Source: Colidextribacter sp. OB.20
Lineage (GTDB): Bacteria; Bacillota; Clostridia; Oscillospirales; Oscillospiraceae
Direction of reading: 5' to 3'
NCBI RefSeq assembly: GCF_009911595.1
Contig: NZ_QWKG01000020.1
Coordinates: 1-64,000, forward strand
Length of the DNA: 64,000 bases
Position numbers and translations under genes: made by a program. Below the pieces are notes generated by a model, which had not been told where the DNA came from, ran no database searches, and saw nothing but the letters and a program-made list of their open reading frames with translations. This document shows, one piece after another, positions 33,939-44,284 of the stretch; positions within the stretch are counted from its first letter, which is position 1, and each line of letters starts with the position of its first letter.

Positions 33939-34673
33939 ATGTCAAGCGTACTCATCACCGGCGCCTCCCGGGGCATTGGCGCGGCCACGGCCCGGCTCTT
34001 CGCCCGGGAGGGCTGGAACGTGGCGGTCAACTACAGCCGCAGCCGGTCAGAGGCCGAAGAGCTGGCCCGGGAGCTGTCCGGGCTGGGGGTGCGGGCCGTC
34101 CCCATCCAGGCGGACGTCTCCGACCCGGAGCGGGCGGAGGGGCTGGTGCGGGAGGCAGAGGAGGCTCTGGGCGGCCTGGACGCCGTGGTCTGCGGCGCGG
34201 GCATCGCCCTGCCCCAGCAGCTGCTCACCAATACCACGGCGGAGCAGTGGCGGCGGCTGATGTCTGTGGACCTGGACGGGATGTTCTATACCCTGAAGGC
34301 CGCCATCCCCGGCCTGGTGCGCCGGAAGCGGGGGAGCATTGTAACAGTCTCCTCCATGTGGGGGCTCACCGGCGGCTCCTGCGAGGCCCCCTACTCCGCC
34401 GCCAAGGCGGGGGCCATCGGGCTGACGAAGGCCCTGGCCAAGGAGCTGGGGCCGTCGAATATCCGGGTGAACTGCGTGGCCCCGGGAGTTATTGACACCG
34501 ATATGAACGGCCATCTCACCGCTGAGGACCTGGTGGCCCTGGAGGAGGAGACCCCCCTGGGCCGCATCGGGACCCCGGAGGAGGCGGCCCAGGCGATCTG
34601 CTTTCTGGCCTCTGACCGGGCTTCCTTCATCACCGGACAGGTGCTCCAGGTGGACGGCGGTATGGTGATTTAA
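33939..34673 (+). CDS. Short-chain dehydrogenase/reductase (FabG-like)
   Basis: A 244-residue Rossmann enzyme: cofactor motif TGASRGIGAATA near residue 7, NNAG-type motif as CGAGIA near 84, catalytic Ser in VTVSSMWG near 136 and the YSAAKAG Tyr/Lys pair near 151-155, ending TGQVLQVDGGMVI. It is closest in form to beta-ketoacyl-ACP reductase (FabG), but isolated SDRs act on many substrates. The start at 33939 is set by AAAGGGAG. Confidence 0.9.
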   Translation: MSSVLITGASRGIGAATARLFAREGWNVAVNYSRSRSEAEELARELSGLGVRAVPIQADVSDPERAEGLVREAEEALGGLDAVVCGAGIALPQQLLTNTTAEQWRRLMSVDLDGMFYTLKAAIPGLVRRKRGSIVTVSSMWGLTGGSCEAPYSAAKAGAIGLTKALAKELGPSNIRVNCVAPGVIDTDMNGHLTAEDLVALEEETPLGRIGTPEEAAQAICFLASDRASFITGQVLQVDGGMVI

Positions 34674-34728
34674 TAGGAAAAGAGAAAGATTTTCAGCAAA
34701 AATTAAGAATCTTGACAGGGAATTGCAG

Positions 34729-34757
34729 TTGTAAAATGCGGTAAAACTTGATATAAT
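34729..34757 (+). promoter_or_regulatory. Promoter of the putative glycoside hydrolase gene
   Basis: TTGTAA (34729-34734), 17-bp spacer, TATAAT (34752-34757), 60 bases before the start at 34817. Confidence 0.65.
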
Positions 34758-34816
34758 AAATCACTTGAAAAATAAATAGTCCAGAATTTTCCAGAAAAGG
34801 CGTTGGGAGGAGAGCT

Positions 34817-35887
34817 ATGGGCCATTCCAACAGGGATATGGGCGGATACCGGGGCCGCCGGACCTTGACCGATATTTTAAAACTGATTGCTATCATCCTG
34901 GGGATACTGGTCATCCTGGCGGCAGCCGGAGTGATCTATCTCCAGCGATATGTGGTGTATACCGACGAGGGGACCAAGCTGGAGCTGCCCCCCTTCCTCC
35001 AGATGCTCCGGGGCGGAGACAGCGCCCGGGAGCCGGAGGGCTCCGCCTCCCTGCCGGGCCCGGGGGACCTGAGCATCGACATCCAGCCCGCCGGGAGCCA
35101 GTCGGAGCCCCAGGAGGCGGTTGGCTTTGCCCTGACCCTGCCGGTGAGCGCCGTAGTGGACGGCTCGGCTGCCGGCAGGCTGGCCGAGGCGGGGGCCGAT
35201 GCCCTGATTCTGGAGATGAAGAGCCGGGACGGCAGGCTGGCCTGGCTGTCCGAGCAGCCTGTGGCCAGGCGGTCACGGGTAAACGGAACCCAGGAGGTGA
35301 ATGACGCCCTGGCCCAGTGGAACGCTGGTGAGGTCTATACCATTGCCCGGGTGTGCTGCTTCCGGGACGACAGCGCCCCCTATTACAACAACTCCCAGGC
35401 CCTGCGCCGGGGCAACGGCAACTGGAAGGATGAGCTGGGCCTGCGGTGGCTAAGCCCCGCCCAGGATGATGCACAGGCCTACATCGCCGGGCTGTGCGGC
35501 GAGCTGGCCGCTATGGGCTTTGACGAGATCATCCTGGAGGATTTCCACTTCCCCGTCCAGGGGGACTTGGACAAGATTACGGTGGGCAAGTCCTACGACG
35601 CCGGACAATTCACCGCCCAGGTGGAGGACTTTCTCACGCAGGTCCAGGAGGCGGTGCAGGGGAAGTCCGCAGTGTCCCTGCGGATTGCCGGGGCGGACCT
35701 GGGGGCCGGGAGCGCCTTCAGTGGCGTGACCCCTGAGATTCTGGAGCGGTTTGGCCACCGAATCTGGGGCGATCAGGAGAGCCTGTCCGCCCTGTCGGGC
35801 TTTGAGAGCGGACAGACCGTTCAGATTGTCCCCCAGGCGGAGGAGGATCGCACGGTGTATCAGGCCGTGATCCCGCCAGAGGAATAA
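34817..35887 (+). CDS. Membrane-anchored putative glycoside hydrolase (DUF4015-like)
   Basis: A 356-residue protein with an N-terminal transmembrane anchor (LKLIAIILGILVILAAAGVIYL, about residues 23-44), a Pro/Ser-rich linker and an outer domain that resembles the DUF4015 (GH13-like TIM barrel) fold. Typical parts are ADALILEMKSRDGRLAWLS, YTIARVCCFRDD, GNWKDELGLRWLSPAQ and GFDEIILEDFHFP, the last carrying putative catalytic acids. It may trim or bind cell-wall glycan. The family is only putatively hydrolytic. It has its own promoter and a strong terminator. Confidence 0.8.
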   Translation: MGHSNRDMGGYRGRRTLTDILKLIAIILGILVILAAAGVIYLQRYVVYTDEGTKLELPPFLQMLRGGDSAREPEGSASLPGPGDLSIDIQPAGSQSEPQEAVGFALTLPVSAVVDGSAAGRLAEAGADALILEMKSRDGRLAWLSEQPVARRSRVNGTQEVNDALAQWNAGEVYTIARVCCFRDDSAPYYNNSQALRRGNGNWKDELGLRWLSPAQDDAQAYIAGLCGELAAMGFDEIILEDFHFPVQGDLDKITVGKSYDAGQFTAQVEDFLTQVQEAVQGKSAVSLRIAGADLGAGSAFSGVTPEILERFGHRIWGDQESLSALSGFESGQTVQIVPQAEEDRTVYQAVIPPEE

Positions 35888-35894
35888 AACAGCG

Positions 35895-35924
35895 CCGCCC
35901 GGCCGAGATGGCCGGGCGGTTTTT
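35895..35924 (+). terminator. Terminator after the putative glycoside hydrolase
   Basis: Stem CCGCCCGGCC / GGCCGGGCGG (35895-35904 and 35910-35919), loop GAGAT, followed by five T. Confidence 0.9.
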
Positions 35925-35998
35925 GCGCAGGGCCGAAAAGCTGTGGGAAAATCAGTCAAATGGAAGGAAATGCCCATAAAGAATTGGAGAAAAAAGCC

Positions 35999-36027
35999 TT
36001 GATTTTTTGTAAAATGTTTACTACAAT
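35999..36027 (+). promoter_or_regulatory. Promoter of the V-type ATPase operon
   Basis: TTGATT (35999-36004), 17-bp spacer, TACAAT (36022-36027), about 50 bases before the first ATPase gene. Confidence 0.75.
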
Positions 36028-36077
36028 AGTAAGGTAGCAAATCTCTCCATTTTTTAGACGCAGAAGGTGGTGAAAAC

Positions 36078-36392
36078 ATGGCATTGGAAGCGATTCAGAC
36101 GGTCACCCAGGCCGAAGCCAAGGCCAAGGCGGACCGGGAGGCTGCGGCGGCTCAGGTCAAGCAGCAGGTAACCGATGCGCAGCGCGAGGCGAGACAGATG
36201 GTGGAGCAGGCCCGCCAAAAGGCCCAGGAGGAGGCCCGCCGGATGATGGTCCAGGCCGAGGAGAAGGCCGCCCAGCTGACCCGGGAGGAGCTGGAACGGG
36301 CCGAGGCGGACTGTGAGACGCTGAAGCAAAATGCCCGAGGGCGGCTTGAGGAGGCCGCGCAGCTCATTGTTGGAAGGGTCGTGGAACGCTGA
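36078..36392 (+). CDS. V-type ATPase subunit G/H (peripheral stalk)
   Basis: A 104-residue, almost entirely helical, Ala/Glu/Lys/Arg-rich coiled-coil protein (AEAKAKADREAAAAQVKQQV and so on), ending LIVGRVVER. Size and place as first gene before subunit I match AhaH/NtpF-type stalk subunits that pair with subunit E. AGAAGGTGGTGAAAAC precedes the ATG. Its last base overlaps the ATG of subunit I. Confidence 0.85.
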   Translation: MALEAIQTVTQAEAKAKADREAAAAQVKQQVTDAQREARQMVEQARQKAQEEARRMMVQAEEKAAQLTREELERAEADCETLKQNARGRLEEAAQLIVGRVVER

Positions 36393-38338
36393 TGGCTATC
36401 GTAAAAATGAAGCGCCTGCGCATGGTGGCCATGGTCCAGGACCGGGAGGCGCTGCTGCGCCAGCTCCAGCACATGGGCTGCGTGGAGATCACCCAGCCTG
36501 AGGACGACCCGGACGACCCCCTGTGGGCCCAACTCACCAGGCCGGAATCGGAGGGGCTGACAGCCGCCCACGGGGAGCAGAGCGAGGCCGAGCGGGCGCT
36601 GGAGGTTCTCAAGCGGTACGCCCCGGCCAAGAGCGGCCTGCTGGAGCCCAGGCCCGGCCTGCGGGAGGGAGAACTCCTGGATGAGGCCGGGGCCCAAAAA
36701 GCCCGGGACATGGCCAGGGAGATCAATGATCTGGACCGGAGGCTGGCGGCCATCCGGGCGGAGGAGAACAAGCTGGAGGCCCAGAAGGAGGTGCTGCGGC
36801 CCTGGATGGCCCTGGACCTGCCGCTGGAGACCGGCTCCACCGCTCAGGTGACCGTCCAGCTGGGCACCCTGCCCGCCGCTGTCCCCATGAACCAGGCGGA
36901 GGGCGAGGTCCAGGCAGCCGGCGAGCTGGCACAGCTCACCGAGGTGTACACCGAACGGGATTTCCACTACTGTATGCTGGTGTGCCACACCAGCCAGGCG
37001 GACGCCGTGCTGGAGGCGCTGAAGGCCCTGGGCTGGTCCCGGGCCAACCTGCGGGACTGGACAGGCACCGCGTCGGAAAACCTGGGCCGCTTGTACCAGG
37101 AGACCAAGGCACTGAGGGAGGAGGCCGCCGCTATCCAGGAGAAGCTGTCCGGTATGGGCGGGTACAACGCCCCTCTGCGGCAGATGTCCGACCTGGCTGG
37201 GGTCAACGTCAGCCGGGAGGAGGCCCGGGGCCGCCTGGTGGACACCGGGCAGACCTTCCTGCTGGAGGGCTGGGTGCCCGAGGAGAGCTGGCCCGCCCTG
37301 AAGCAGGAGCTGGACAAATTTCCCTGCGCCTGCGAGGTGAGCGACCCCGCCCCCGAGGACTACCCCCAGGTGCCGGTGCGGCTGAAAAACAACTGGTTCA
37401 CCAAGCCTCTGAACATGGTGACAGATATGTACTCCCTCCCCGTGTACGGCTCTCTGGACCCCAACCCCCTGATGGCCCCCTTCTTCATCCTGTTCTACGG
37501 GATGATGATGGCGGACATGGGCTATGGCATCATCATGGTGCTGGTTTCCCTGATAGTAATCAAGAAGGCCAGACCGGATGGGGCGACCATGCAGTACATG
37601 ATGCCCCTGCTGGGGCTGTGCGGCGTGAGCACCTTCCTGTGGGGGGCCGCCACCGGCGGCTTCTTCGGGGACCTGATTCCCCAGATGCTGGCAATGCTCA
37701 ACCACGGGGCCGTGGAGGACTACGCCCTGCCCAAGCTGTTTGACCCGCTGAGCAAGGCGGTCAACGTGCTGGTGGGCGCCCTTGTTCTGGGTGTGGCGCA
37801 GATCTTCACCGGCATGGCGGTGAGCATGTACAAGCAGATCAAGCGGGGCGAGACCATGGCGGCGCTGTGCAACGAGGGCGCCTGGTTCCTGGTGTTCATC
37901 CTGGCCGGCGTGGCCGCGCTGACCGGGCAGACCACCCCCTGCGTCATCGCCATCCTGGTCCTGCTGGCACTGACCCAGGGCTATGGCAAAAAGGGCGTTG
38001 TGGGCAAGCTGATGGGCGTGGCCGGATCGCTTTACAACAACGCCACCGGCTATTTCGGCGACATCCTGTCCTATTCCCGCCTGATGGCCCTGATGCTGGC
38101 CGGGGCGGTGACCGCTCAGGTGTTCAACACCCTGGGCGCTATGACAGGAAATATATTCTTTTTCTTTGTCATCGCCATGGTGGGCAACGGCCTGAACTTC
38201 GCGCTGAATATTCTGGGCTGCTTCGTCCACGACATGCGCCTGCAGTGCCTGGAGTACTTCGGGCGGTTCTATGAGGACGGCGGAAAGCCGTTCCGGCCCC
38301 TGGATATCAACACAAAATACTACAAGGTAGTAAAATAA
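36392..38338 (+). CDS. ntpI: V-type ATPase subunit I (membrane stator, NtpI/a-subunit)
   Basis: A 648-residue protein: N-terminal cytoplasmic coiled-coil half (residues 1-340) starting MAIVKMKRLRMVAMVQDREA, then a membrane half with about seven to eight helices (PLMAPFFILFYGMMMADMGYG, the conserved DILSYSRLMALMLAGAV). The latter carries the essential Arg (SYSRLMAL) that faces the proteolipid ring carboxylate. It forms the two half-channels for the ion. It is followed 15 bases later by the proteolipid gene. Confidence 0.95.
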   Translation: MAIVKMKRLRMVAMVQDREALLRQLQHMGCVEITQPEDDPDDPLWAQLTRPESEGLTAAHGEQSEAERALEVLKRYAPAKSGLLEPRPGLREGELLDEAGAQKARDMAREINDLDRRLAAIRAEENKLEAQKEVLRPWMALDLPLETGSTAQVTVQLGTLPAAVPMNQAEGEVQAAGELAQLTEVYTERDFHYCMLVCHTSQADAVLEALKALGWSRANLRDWTGTASENLGRLYQETKALREEAAAIQEKLSGMGGYNAPLRQMSDLAGVNVSREEARGRLVDTGQTFLLEGWVPEESWPALKQELDKFPCACEVSDPAPEDYPQVPVRLKNNWFTKPLNMVTDMYSLPVYGSLDPNPLMAPFFILFYGMMMADMGYGIIMVLVSLIVIKKARPDGATMQYMMPLLGLCGVSTFLWGAATGGFFGDLIPQMLAMLNHGAVEDYALPKLFDPLSKAVNVLVGALVLGVAQIFTGMAVSMYKQIKRGETMAALCNEGAWFLVFILAGVAALTGQTTPCVIAILVLLALTQGYGKKGVVGKLMGVAGSLYNNATGYFGDILSYSRLMALMLAGAVTAQVFNTLGAMTGNIFFFFVIAMVGNGLNFALNILGCFVHDMRLQCLEYFGRFYEDGGKPFRPLDINTKYYKVVK

Positions 38339-38887
<549 letters not shown>

Positions 38888-38909
38888 TCCCGGGGAAAGG
38901 GGATTCAGT

Positions 38910-39599
38910 ATGGAAGGAATTGAAAAAATCACCGCCAAAATAGCCCAGGACGCCCAGGCGGAGATCGCCCGGCTGACGGCTGAAACGGGAGAAAAGATCA
39001 AGACCATCCAGGCCGAGGCTGAGGCCCAGGCCCGGAAGGAGGCCGCCGAGATTGAGGCCAAGGGCCGGGCCGCCGCCGACGAGCGGCTGGAGCGGCTGAG
39101 CTCCGCTGCCCAGATGGAGCGGCGCAAGCTGGAGCTGGGGGCCAAGCAGGAGGTGCTCAGCGAGGCCTTTGATCTGGCGCTGGAGAAGCTGTGCACCCTG
39201 CCTGAGCAGGAGTACATCGCCCTGCTGACCAGGCTGGTGCTGGAGGCCTCCTCCACCGGCAGGGAGCAGCTGATCTTCTCCCAGAAGGACCGGAACACCG
39301 TGGGCAAGCAGGTGGTCATCGCCGCCAACGACGCCCTGGTGAAGGAGCGCTCCCCCAGCCTGCCCGAGGAGGTCGCCAAGTCCAAGGTGGGGGCCTTTGT
39401 GGATAAGCTAGTCCACAACACTACCGCCATTGTCACCGGAACCGGGATGCTCACCCTGGCAGAGGAGACCCGCGACATCAAGGGCGGTTTCATCATGGTG
39501 GACGGCGACGTGGAGATTAACTGCGCCTTCGACACCCTGGTGCGCCTGCAGCGGGAGCAGATGGAGAAAAAGGTCGCTGACGCGCTGTTTCAATCGTAA
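38910..39599 (+). CDS. ntpE: V-type ATPase subunit E (peripheral stalk)
   Basis: A 229-residue protein with a long N-terminal helix (ITAKIAQDAQAEIARLTAET, about residues 5-90) and a C-terminal globular domain ending VRLQREQMEKKVADALFQS. The C-terminal part has the conserved GGFIMVDGDVEINCAFDTLV. It pairs with the G/H subunit to hold the A3B3 head. The order K-E-C-F-A-B-D matches bacterial V-ATPase operons. Confidence 0.93.
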   Translation: MEGIEKITAKIAQDAQAEIARLTAETGEKIKTIQAEAEAQARKEAAEIEAKGRAAADERLERLSSAAQMERRKLELGAKQEVLSEAFDLALEKLCTLPEQEYIALLTRLVLEASSTGREQLIFSQKDRNTVGKQVVIAANDALVKERSPSLPEEVAKSKVGAFVDKLVHNTTAIVTGTGMLTLAEETRDIKGGFIMVDGDVEINCAFDTLVRLQREQMEKKVADALFQS

Positions 39600-39616
39600 G
39601 GAAGGGGGCAGTTACT

Positions 39617-40600
39617 TTGTCCCACCGCAGAAAAGATACTGATTACCTGGTCATTTCGGCCAGAATCCGAGCTATGGAGAACAAGCTCCTCACCAGGGAG
39701 CGGATGGACCGGATGATCGACGCCCGGGACGACGCCGAGGCCATGAAGAGCCTCGCCGAGTGCGGCTATGCCGAGGGCCCTCTGGATGCTGTTCTCGCCC
39801 AGGCCCGTGCCGAGGTCTTTAAGGACATGGAGCAGGGGACCCCTGACCCGCGGCTGGTGGAGGTCTTTCAGATCAAGTACGACTACCACAACGCCAAGAC
39901 CATCCTCAAGGCCCAGGCCGTGGGGAGCAGTCCGGAGCGGCTGCTGCTGGCCGGCGGCCGGTACAGCCCGGCCCAGCTGTGGGACAGCTGGCAGCGGGAG
40001 TCCCTCAGCGGCACCAGCGAGGCCTTCCGCAGGGCGATGGAGCAGAGCGCGGCGGCCCTGGCCGACGGGGGAGACCCCCAGCAGGCCGACCTGATCCTGG
40101 ACAGAGCCTGCTACCTGGAGATGGAGCGGCTGGCGAAGGAGCTGAAAAGCCCCTTCCTTCAGGGCTATGTGAAGCTGTCGGTAGACGTGGCCAACCTGCG
40201 CACCGCTGTCCGGGTCCACCGAATGGGCCGGGAGAGCGACTTCCTGCGCCAGGTGCTGCTGCCCGGCGGGAATGTGTCGGAGCAGGCCATCGCCGCCGCC
40301 CGGGGGGATAACCTGGGCGAGGTGTTCCGGGCCGGCCCCCTGTCCCGGGCCGCCGAGCTGGGGGCCAAGCTGGCCCAGCCGGGAGGGGAGTCCCTCACCG
40401 CCTTCGAGCGGGAGTGCGACAACGCCCTCACCGCCTATCTGGCCGCCGCCCGCCGCATCCCCTTCGGAGAGGAAGCGGTCATCGGCTATCTGTACGCCAA
40501 AGAACAGGAGTTCACCGCCATCCGGGCCATCTTCGCCGGACGGGCGGCGGGGCTGGATGGAGATACCATCCGCTCCCGGCTCCGGGAAACCTATGTGTAA
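39617..40600 (+). CDS. ntpC: V-type ATPase subunit C (NtpC / d subunit)
   Basis: A 327-residue, helix-rich, funnel-shaped subunit that joins the central stalk to the proteolipid ring. Typical parts are DYLVISARIRAMENKLL near residue 9, QIKYDYHNAKTILKA near 92 and the C-terminal EEAVIGYLYAKEQEFTAIR. It starts with TTG after GGAAGGGGG. No ATG gives the N-terminal residues. Confidence 0.92.
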   Translation: MSHRRKDTDYLVISARIRAMENKLLTRERMDRMIDARDDAEAMKSLAECGYAEGPLDAVLAQARAEVFKDMEQGTPDPRLVEVFQIKYDYHNAKTILKAQAVGSSPERLLLAGGRYSPAQLWDSWQRESLSGTSEAFRRAMEQSAAALADGGDPQQADLILDRACYLEMERLAKELKSPFLQGYVKLSVDVANLRTAVRVHRMGRESDFLRQVLLPGGNVSEQAIAAARGDNLGEVFRAGPLSRAAELGAKLAQPGGESLTAFERECDNALTAYLAAARRIPFGEEAVIGYLYAKEQEFTAIRAIFAGRAAGLDGDTIRSRLRETYV

Positions 40601-40612
40601 GGGGGTAGGCAG

Positions 40613-40921
40613 ATGTATAAAATTGCCGTCATGGGCGACAAGGACAGCGTCCTGGGCTTCAAGGCCCTGGGCCTTGAGGTCTGCCCGGTGGATTCCCCCG
40701 AGGAGGGCCGGGAGGCCCTCCACCGCATGGCCAGGGAGAACTACGCCATCATCTATATGACCGAACAGCTGGCCGCCCAGCTCCCCCAGGAGATCGCCCG
40801 GTATAAGGATGCCCTAACCCCCGCCATTATCCTCATCCCCGGCAAGGAGGGCTCCCTGGGCATCGGCATGGCCAACGTCAAGACGGCGGTCGAACGGGCC
40901 GTCGGCGCGGATATTTTGTAA
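40613..40921 (+). CDS. ntpG: V-type ATPase subunit F (central stalk)
   Basis: A 102-residue Rossmann-like protein: MYKIAVMGDKDSVLGFKALG at the start, NYAIIYMTEQLAAQLPQ in the middle, ILIPGKEGSLGIGMANVKTA toward the end. It sits with subunit D in the rotor. A 200-base repeat region separates it from the catalytic subunit A gene, unusual inside this operon. Confidence 0.93.
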   Translation: MYKIAVMGDKDSVLGFKALGLEVCPVDSPEEGREALHRMARENYAIIYMTEQLAAQLPQEIARYKDALTPAIILIPGKEGSLGIGMANVKTAVERAVGADIL

Positions 40922-40924
40922 TGT

Positions 40925-41090
40925 GCTGTATAGGGGCGGATATCATCCGCCCGCCCCAAAAGCCTCCCCCTTTTATGGGGGAGGTGGCCCGAAGGGCCGG
41001 AGGGGGTCTTTCGGCTCCCCCCGCGCTCCGAAAGCCCCCTCAGTCACCGCCTTCGGCGGCGACAGCTCCCCCACAAGGGGGAGCCATATA
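40925..41090. repeat. Family-1 stub plus family-2 composite repeat inside the V-ATPase operon
   Basis: First TATAGGGGCGGATATCATCCGCCC (40930-40953), a short family-1 hairpin. Then comes a chain of family-2 hairpins: CCTCCCCC...GGGGGAGG near 40966-40986, GGCCCGAAGGGCC near 40987-40999, CACCGCCTTCGGCGG near 41046-41060 and CTCCCCCACAAGGGGGAG near 41067-41084. It separates subunits F and A by about 200 bases with no gene in it. Its structures could attenuate transcription or stabilise the upstream mRNA. Confidence 0.85.
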
Positions 41091-41123
41091 TGAAATTTAC
41101 CCAGAAAGAAGGTTTTAACGCCT

Positions 41124-42899
41124 ATGGGAAAAATCGTTAAGGTCTCCGGCCCGCTGGTGGTGGCCACCGGCATGGAGGAGGCCAACATGGCCGACGTGGT
41201 CCGTGTAGGCGAGCAGCGCCTGATTGGCGAGATTCTCACCATGACCGGCGGCTCGGCCTCTATCCAGGTCTATGAGGAGACCTCCGGCCTGGGCCCCGGC
41301 GCCGACGTGGTCACCACCGGCGCCCCCCTGTCTGTGGAGCTGGGCCCCGGCCTGATCGAGAACATCTACGACGGCATCCAGCGTCCCCTGGAGGTCATCA
41401 TGAAGAAGGTCCAGGGGAACAACCTGCCCCGCGGCGTGGAGGTCCCTGCGCTGGACCGGGAGAAGAAGTGGGACTTCACCGCCACCGTCAAGCCCGGCGA
41501 TAAGGTCGTGGGCGGCGACATCATCGGCACCGTCCAGGAGACCCCCTCCATCCTCCACAAGGTCATGATCCCCCCGAAGATGAGCGGCACCATCGAGTCC
41601 ATTGAGTCGGGCTCCTTCACCGTGCTGGACAAGATCGGCGTCCTGCTGGACAACAAGGGGGAGAAGCAGGAGCTGACCATGATGCAGAAGTGGCCCGTCC
41701 GTGTGGGCCGGCCCTACAAGCACAAGTATCCCCCGGTGATCCCCCTCCAGTCCGGACAGCGGATTGTGGACACCTTCTTCCCCGTGGCCAAGGGCGGCAC
41801 CGCCGCCATCCCCGGCCCCTTCGGCTCGGGCAAGACCGTGATGCAGCACGCTCTGGCCAAGTGGTCCGACGTGGACCTGGTGGTCTACATCGGCTGCGGC
41901 GAGCGGGGCAACGAGATGACCGACGTGCTGCGGGAGTTCCCCGAGCTGGTGGACCCCCGTACCGGCGAGTCCCTGATGAAGCGGACCGTCCTCATCGCCA
42001 ACACCTCCGATATGCCCGTGGCCGCCCGTGAGGCATCCATCTACACCGGCATCACCATCGCCGAGTACTTCCGTGACATGGGCTACGCCGTGGCCGTCAT
42101 CGCCGACTCCACCTCCCGCTGGGCCGAGGCTCTGCGTGAGATGTCCGGCCGTCTGGAGGAGATGCCCGGCGAGGAGGGCTACCCCGCCTACCTGTCCTCC
42201 CGTCTGGCCCAGTTCTACGAGCGTGCCGGCTCGGTGGCCTGCATCGGCTCCGACGAGGACCGCCGGGGCAGCCTGACCGCCGTGGGCGCGGTCTCCCCTC
42301 CCGGCGGCGACCTGTCCGAGCCCGTCTCCCAGGCCACCATGCGCATTGTCAAGGTGTTCTGGGCTCTGGACGCCTCTCTGGCCTACCGCCGCCACTTCCC
42401 CGCCATCAACTGGCTGAACTCCTACTCCCTGTATCTGGACTCCCTCAAGACCTGGTATGACGAGAACCTGGGTCCCAAGTTCCTGGCTAACCGGGAGTGG
42501 GCTATGGCCGTCCTTCAGGAGGAGGAGAGCCTGAACGAGATCGTCCAGCTGGTGGGCAAGGACTCACTGTCCACCAAGGACCAGATCACCCTGGAGACTG
42601 CCAAGATCATCCGGGAGGACTTCCTGCAGCAGAACTCCTTCGTGGATATCGACTCCTACTCCGAGTATGACCGGCAGGCCCGGATGCTCACCATTATCCG
42701 GGATTACGACACCCAGTGCCGGGCTGCCGCCGAGAAGGGCGGCTCCCTCACCGAGCTGTTTGAGATTCCCTCCCGAGAGGACATCGGCCGGGCCAAGTCC
42801 GTCCCCGCCAAGGAGTATAAGGACGTTTACGCCGCCCTCCAGGCTCGGATGGAGAAGGAGATTGCCGAGATCGGGGAGAAAGGAGCGGATGCGCAGTGA
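41124..42899 (+). CDS. ntpA: V-type ATPase catalytic subunit A
   Basis: A 591-residue catalytic subunit: beta-barrel start [17 protein letters not shown], the bulge domain specific to V/A-type A subunits (about residues 110-190), the P-loop GPFGSGKT near 233, Walker B region [13 protein letters not shown], and the conserved [12 protein letters not shown]. Three copies hydrolyse or make ATP. AAGAAGG lies before the ATG. Its 3' end overlaps the start of subunit B. Confidence 0.97.
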   Translation: MGKIVKVSGPLVVATGMEEANMADVVRVGEQRLIGEILTMTGGSASIQVYEETSGLGPGADVVTTGAPLSVELGPGLIENIYDGIQRPLEVIMKKVQGNNLPRGVEVPALDREKKWDFTATVKPGDKVVGGDIIGTVQETPSILHKVMIPPKMSGTIESIESGSFTVLDKIGVLLDNKGEKQELTMMQKWPVRVGRPYKHKYPPVIPLQSGQRIVDTFFPVAKGGTAAIPGPFGSGKTVMQHALAKWSDVDLVVYIGCGERGNEMTDVLREFPELVDPRTGESLMKRTVLIANTSDMPVAAREASIYTGITIAEYFRDMGYAVAVIADSTSRWAEALREMSGRLEEMPGEEGYPAYLSSRLAQFYERAGSVACIGSDEDRRGSLTAVGAVSPPGGDLSEPVSQATMRIVKVFWALDASLAYRRHFPAINWLNSYSLYLDSLKTWYDENLGPKFLANREWAMAVLQEEESLNEIVQLVGKDSLSTKDQITLETAKIIREDFLQQNSFVDIDSYSEYDRQARMLTIIRDYDTQCRAAAEKGGSLTELFEIPSREDIGRAKSVPAKEYKDVYAALQARMEKEIAEIGEKGADAQ

Positions 42900-44272
42900 T
42901 TCGGGAATATAAAACCATTCAAGAGATCTCCGGCCCCCTGATGGTGGTCAACCGGGTCAAGGGCGTCACCTATGACGAACTGGCCGAGATCGAGCTCACC
43001 GACGGCACCGTCCGCCGCTGCAAGGTGCTGGAGGTCAACGGCGACAACGCCGTGGTCCAGCTGTTCGAGGCCTCCGCCGGCATCAACCTGGCCGAGTCCA
43101 AGATTCGCTTCCTGGGCCACCCTCTCCAGCTGGCCGTCTCCGGCGACATGCTGGGCCGTGTGTTCAACGGCATGGGCCAGCCCATCGACGGCGGCCCCGC
43201 CATCCTGGCCGACGAGTACCGGGACATCAACGGCTTGGCTATGAATCCCGCCGCCCGTGACTACCCCAACGAGTTCATTCAGACGGGTATCTCCGCCATC
43301 GACGGACTGAACACCCTGGTCCGCGGCCAGAAGCTGCCCATCTTCTCCGGCTCCGGCCTGCCCCACGCCAACCTGGCCGCCCAGATTGCCCGCCAGGCCA
43401 AGGTGCTGGACGGCGCGTCCAACTTCGCCGTGGTTTTTGCCGCCATCGGCATTACCTTCGAGGAGTCCAACTTCTTCGTGGAGGAGTTCCGCCGCACCGG
43501 CGCCATCGACCGCACCGTGCTGTTTACCAACCTGGCCAACGACCCCGCCGTCGAGCGTATCGCCACCCCCCGTATGGCCCTCACCGCTGCGGAGTACCTG
43601 GCCTTTGAGAAGGGGATGCACGTGCTGGTCATCCTCACCGACATCACCAACTACGCCGAGGCCCTGCGCGAGGTGTCGGCGGCTAAGAAGGAGGTCCCGG
43701 GCCGCCGCGGCTACCCGGGCTACCTGTACACCGACCTGGCTACCATGTACGAGCGGGCTGGCCGCCAGCTGGGCAAGACGGGCTCCATTACCATGATCCC
43801 CATCCTCACCATGCCCGAGGACGACAAGACCCACCCCATCCCCGACCTGACCGGCTACATTACCGAGGGCCAGATCATCCTGTCCCGGGAGCTGTACCGC
43901 AAGGGTATCATTCCTCCCATCGACGTGTCCCCCTCCCTGTCCCGTCTGAAGGACAAGGGCGTGGGACCCGGCAAGACCCGGGAGGACCACGCCAACACCA
44001 TGAACCAGCTCTTCGCCGCCTACTCCACCGGCAAGGAGAACAAGGAGCTCATGTCCATCCTGGGCGAGGCCGCCCTGTCCCCCACGGACCTGCTCTACGC
44101 CAAGTTCGCCGACGAGTTCGAGAAGCGCTACGTGGCCCAGGGGACGGACGAGAACCGCTCAATCCAGGAGACCCTGGACCTGGGCTGGGACCTGCTGTCC
44201 ATTCTGCCCAGGGCGGAGCTGAAGCGGATCAAGCCCGAGTTTATCGAGAAGTATCTGCCTAAAAAGGATTAA
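42896..44272 (+). CDS. ntpB: V-type ATPase regulatory subunit B
   Basis: A 458-residue subunit, homologous to A but without a P-loop, as expected for B. Start [20 protein letters not shown], then [20 protein letters not shown] (non-catalytic P-loop region), [21 protein letters not shown] and [20 protein letters not shown]. It alternates with A in the head. It starts with GTG overlapping the TGA of ntpA (GTGA), so the A:B ratio is kept by coupling. Confidence 0.97.
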   Translation: MIREYKTIQEISGPLMVVNRVKGVTYDELAEIELTDGTVRRCKVLEVNGDNAVVQLFEASAGINLAESKIRFLGHPLQLAVSGDMLGRVFNGMGQPIDGGPAILADEYRDINGLAMNPAARDYPNEFIQTGISAIDGLNTLVRGQKLPIFSGSGLPHANLAAQIARQAKVLDGASNFAVVFAAIGITFEESNFFVEEFRRTGAIDRTVLFTNLANDPAVERIATPRMALTAAEYLAFEKGMHVLVILTDITNYAEALREVSAAKKEVPGRRGYPGYLYTDLATMYERAGRQLGKTGSITMIPILTMPEDDKTHPIPDLTGYITEGQIILSRELYRKGIIPPIDVSPSLSRLKDKGVGPGKTREDHANTMNQLFAAYSTGKENKELMSILGEAALSPTDLLYAKFADEFEKRYVAQGTDENRSIQETLDLGWDLLSILPRAELKRIKPEFIEKYLPKKD

Positions 44273-44284
44273 GGGGGGATTTGA

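Noticed and set aside
34712-34740. TTGACA at 34712 as promoter of the glycoside hydrolase gene
   Set aside because: No acceptable -10 at 16-18 bases. The TTGTAA-17-TATAAT pair just downstream fits much better.
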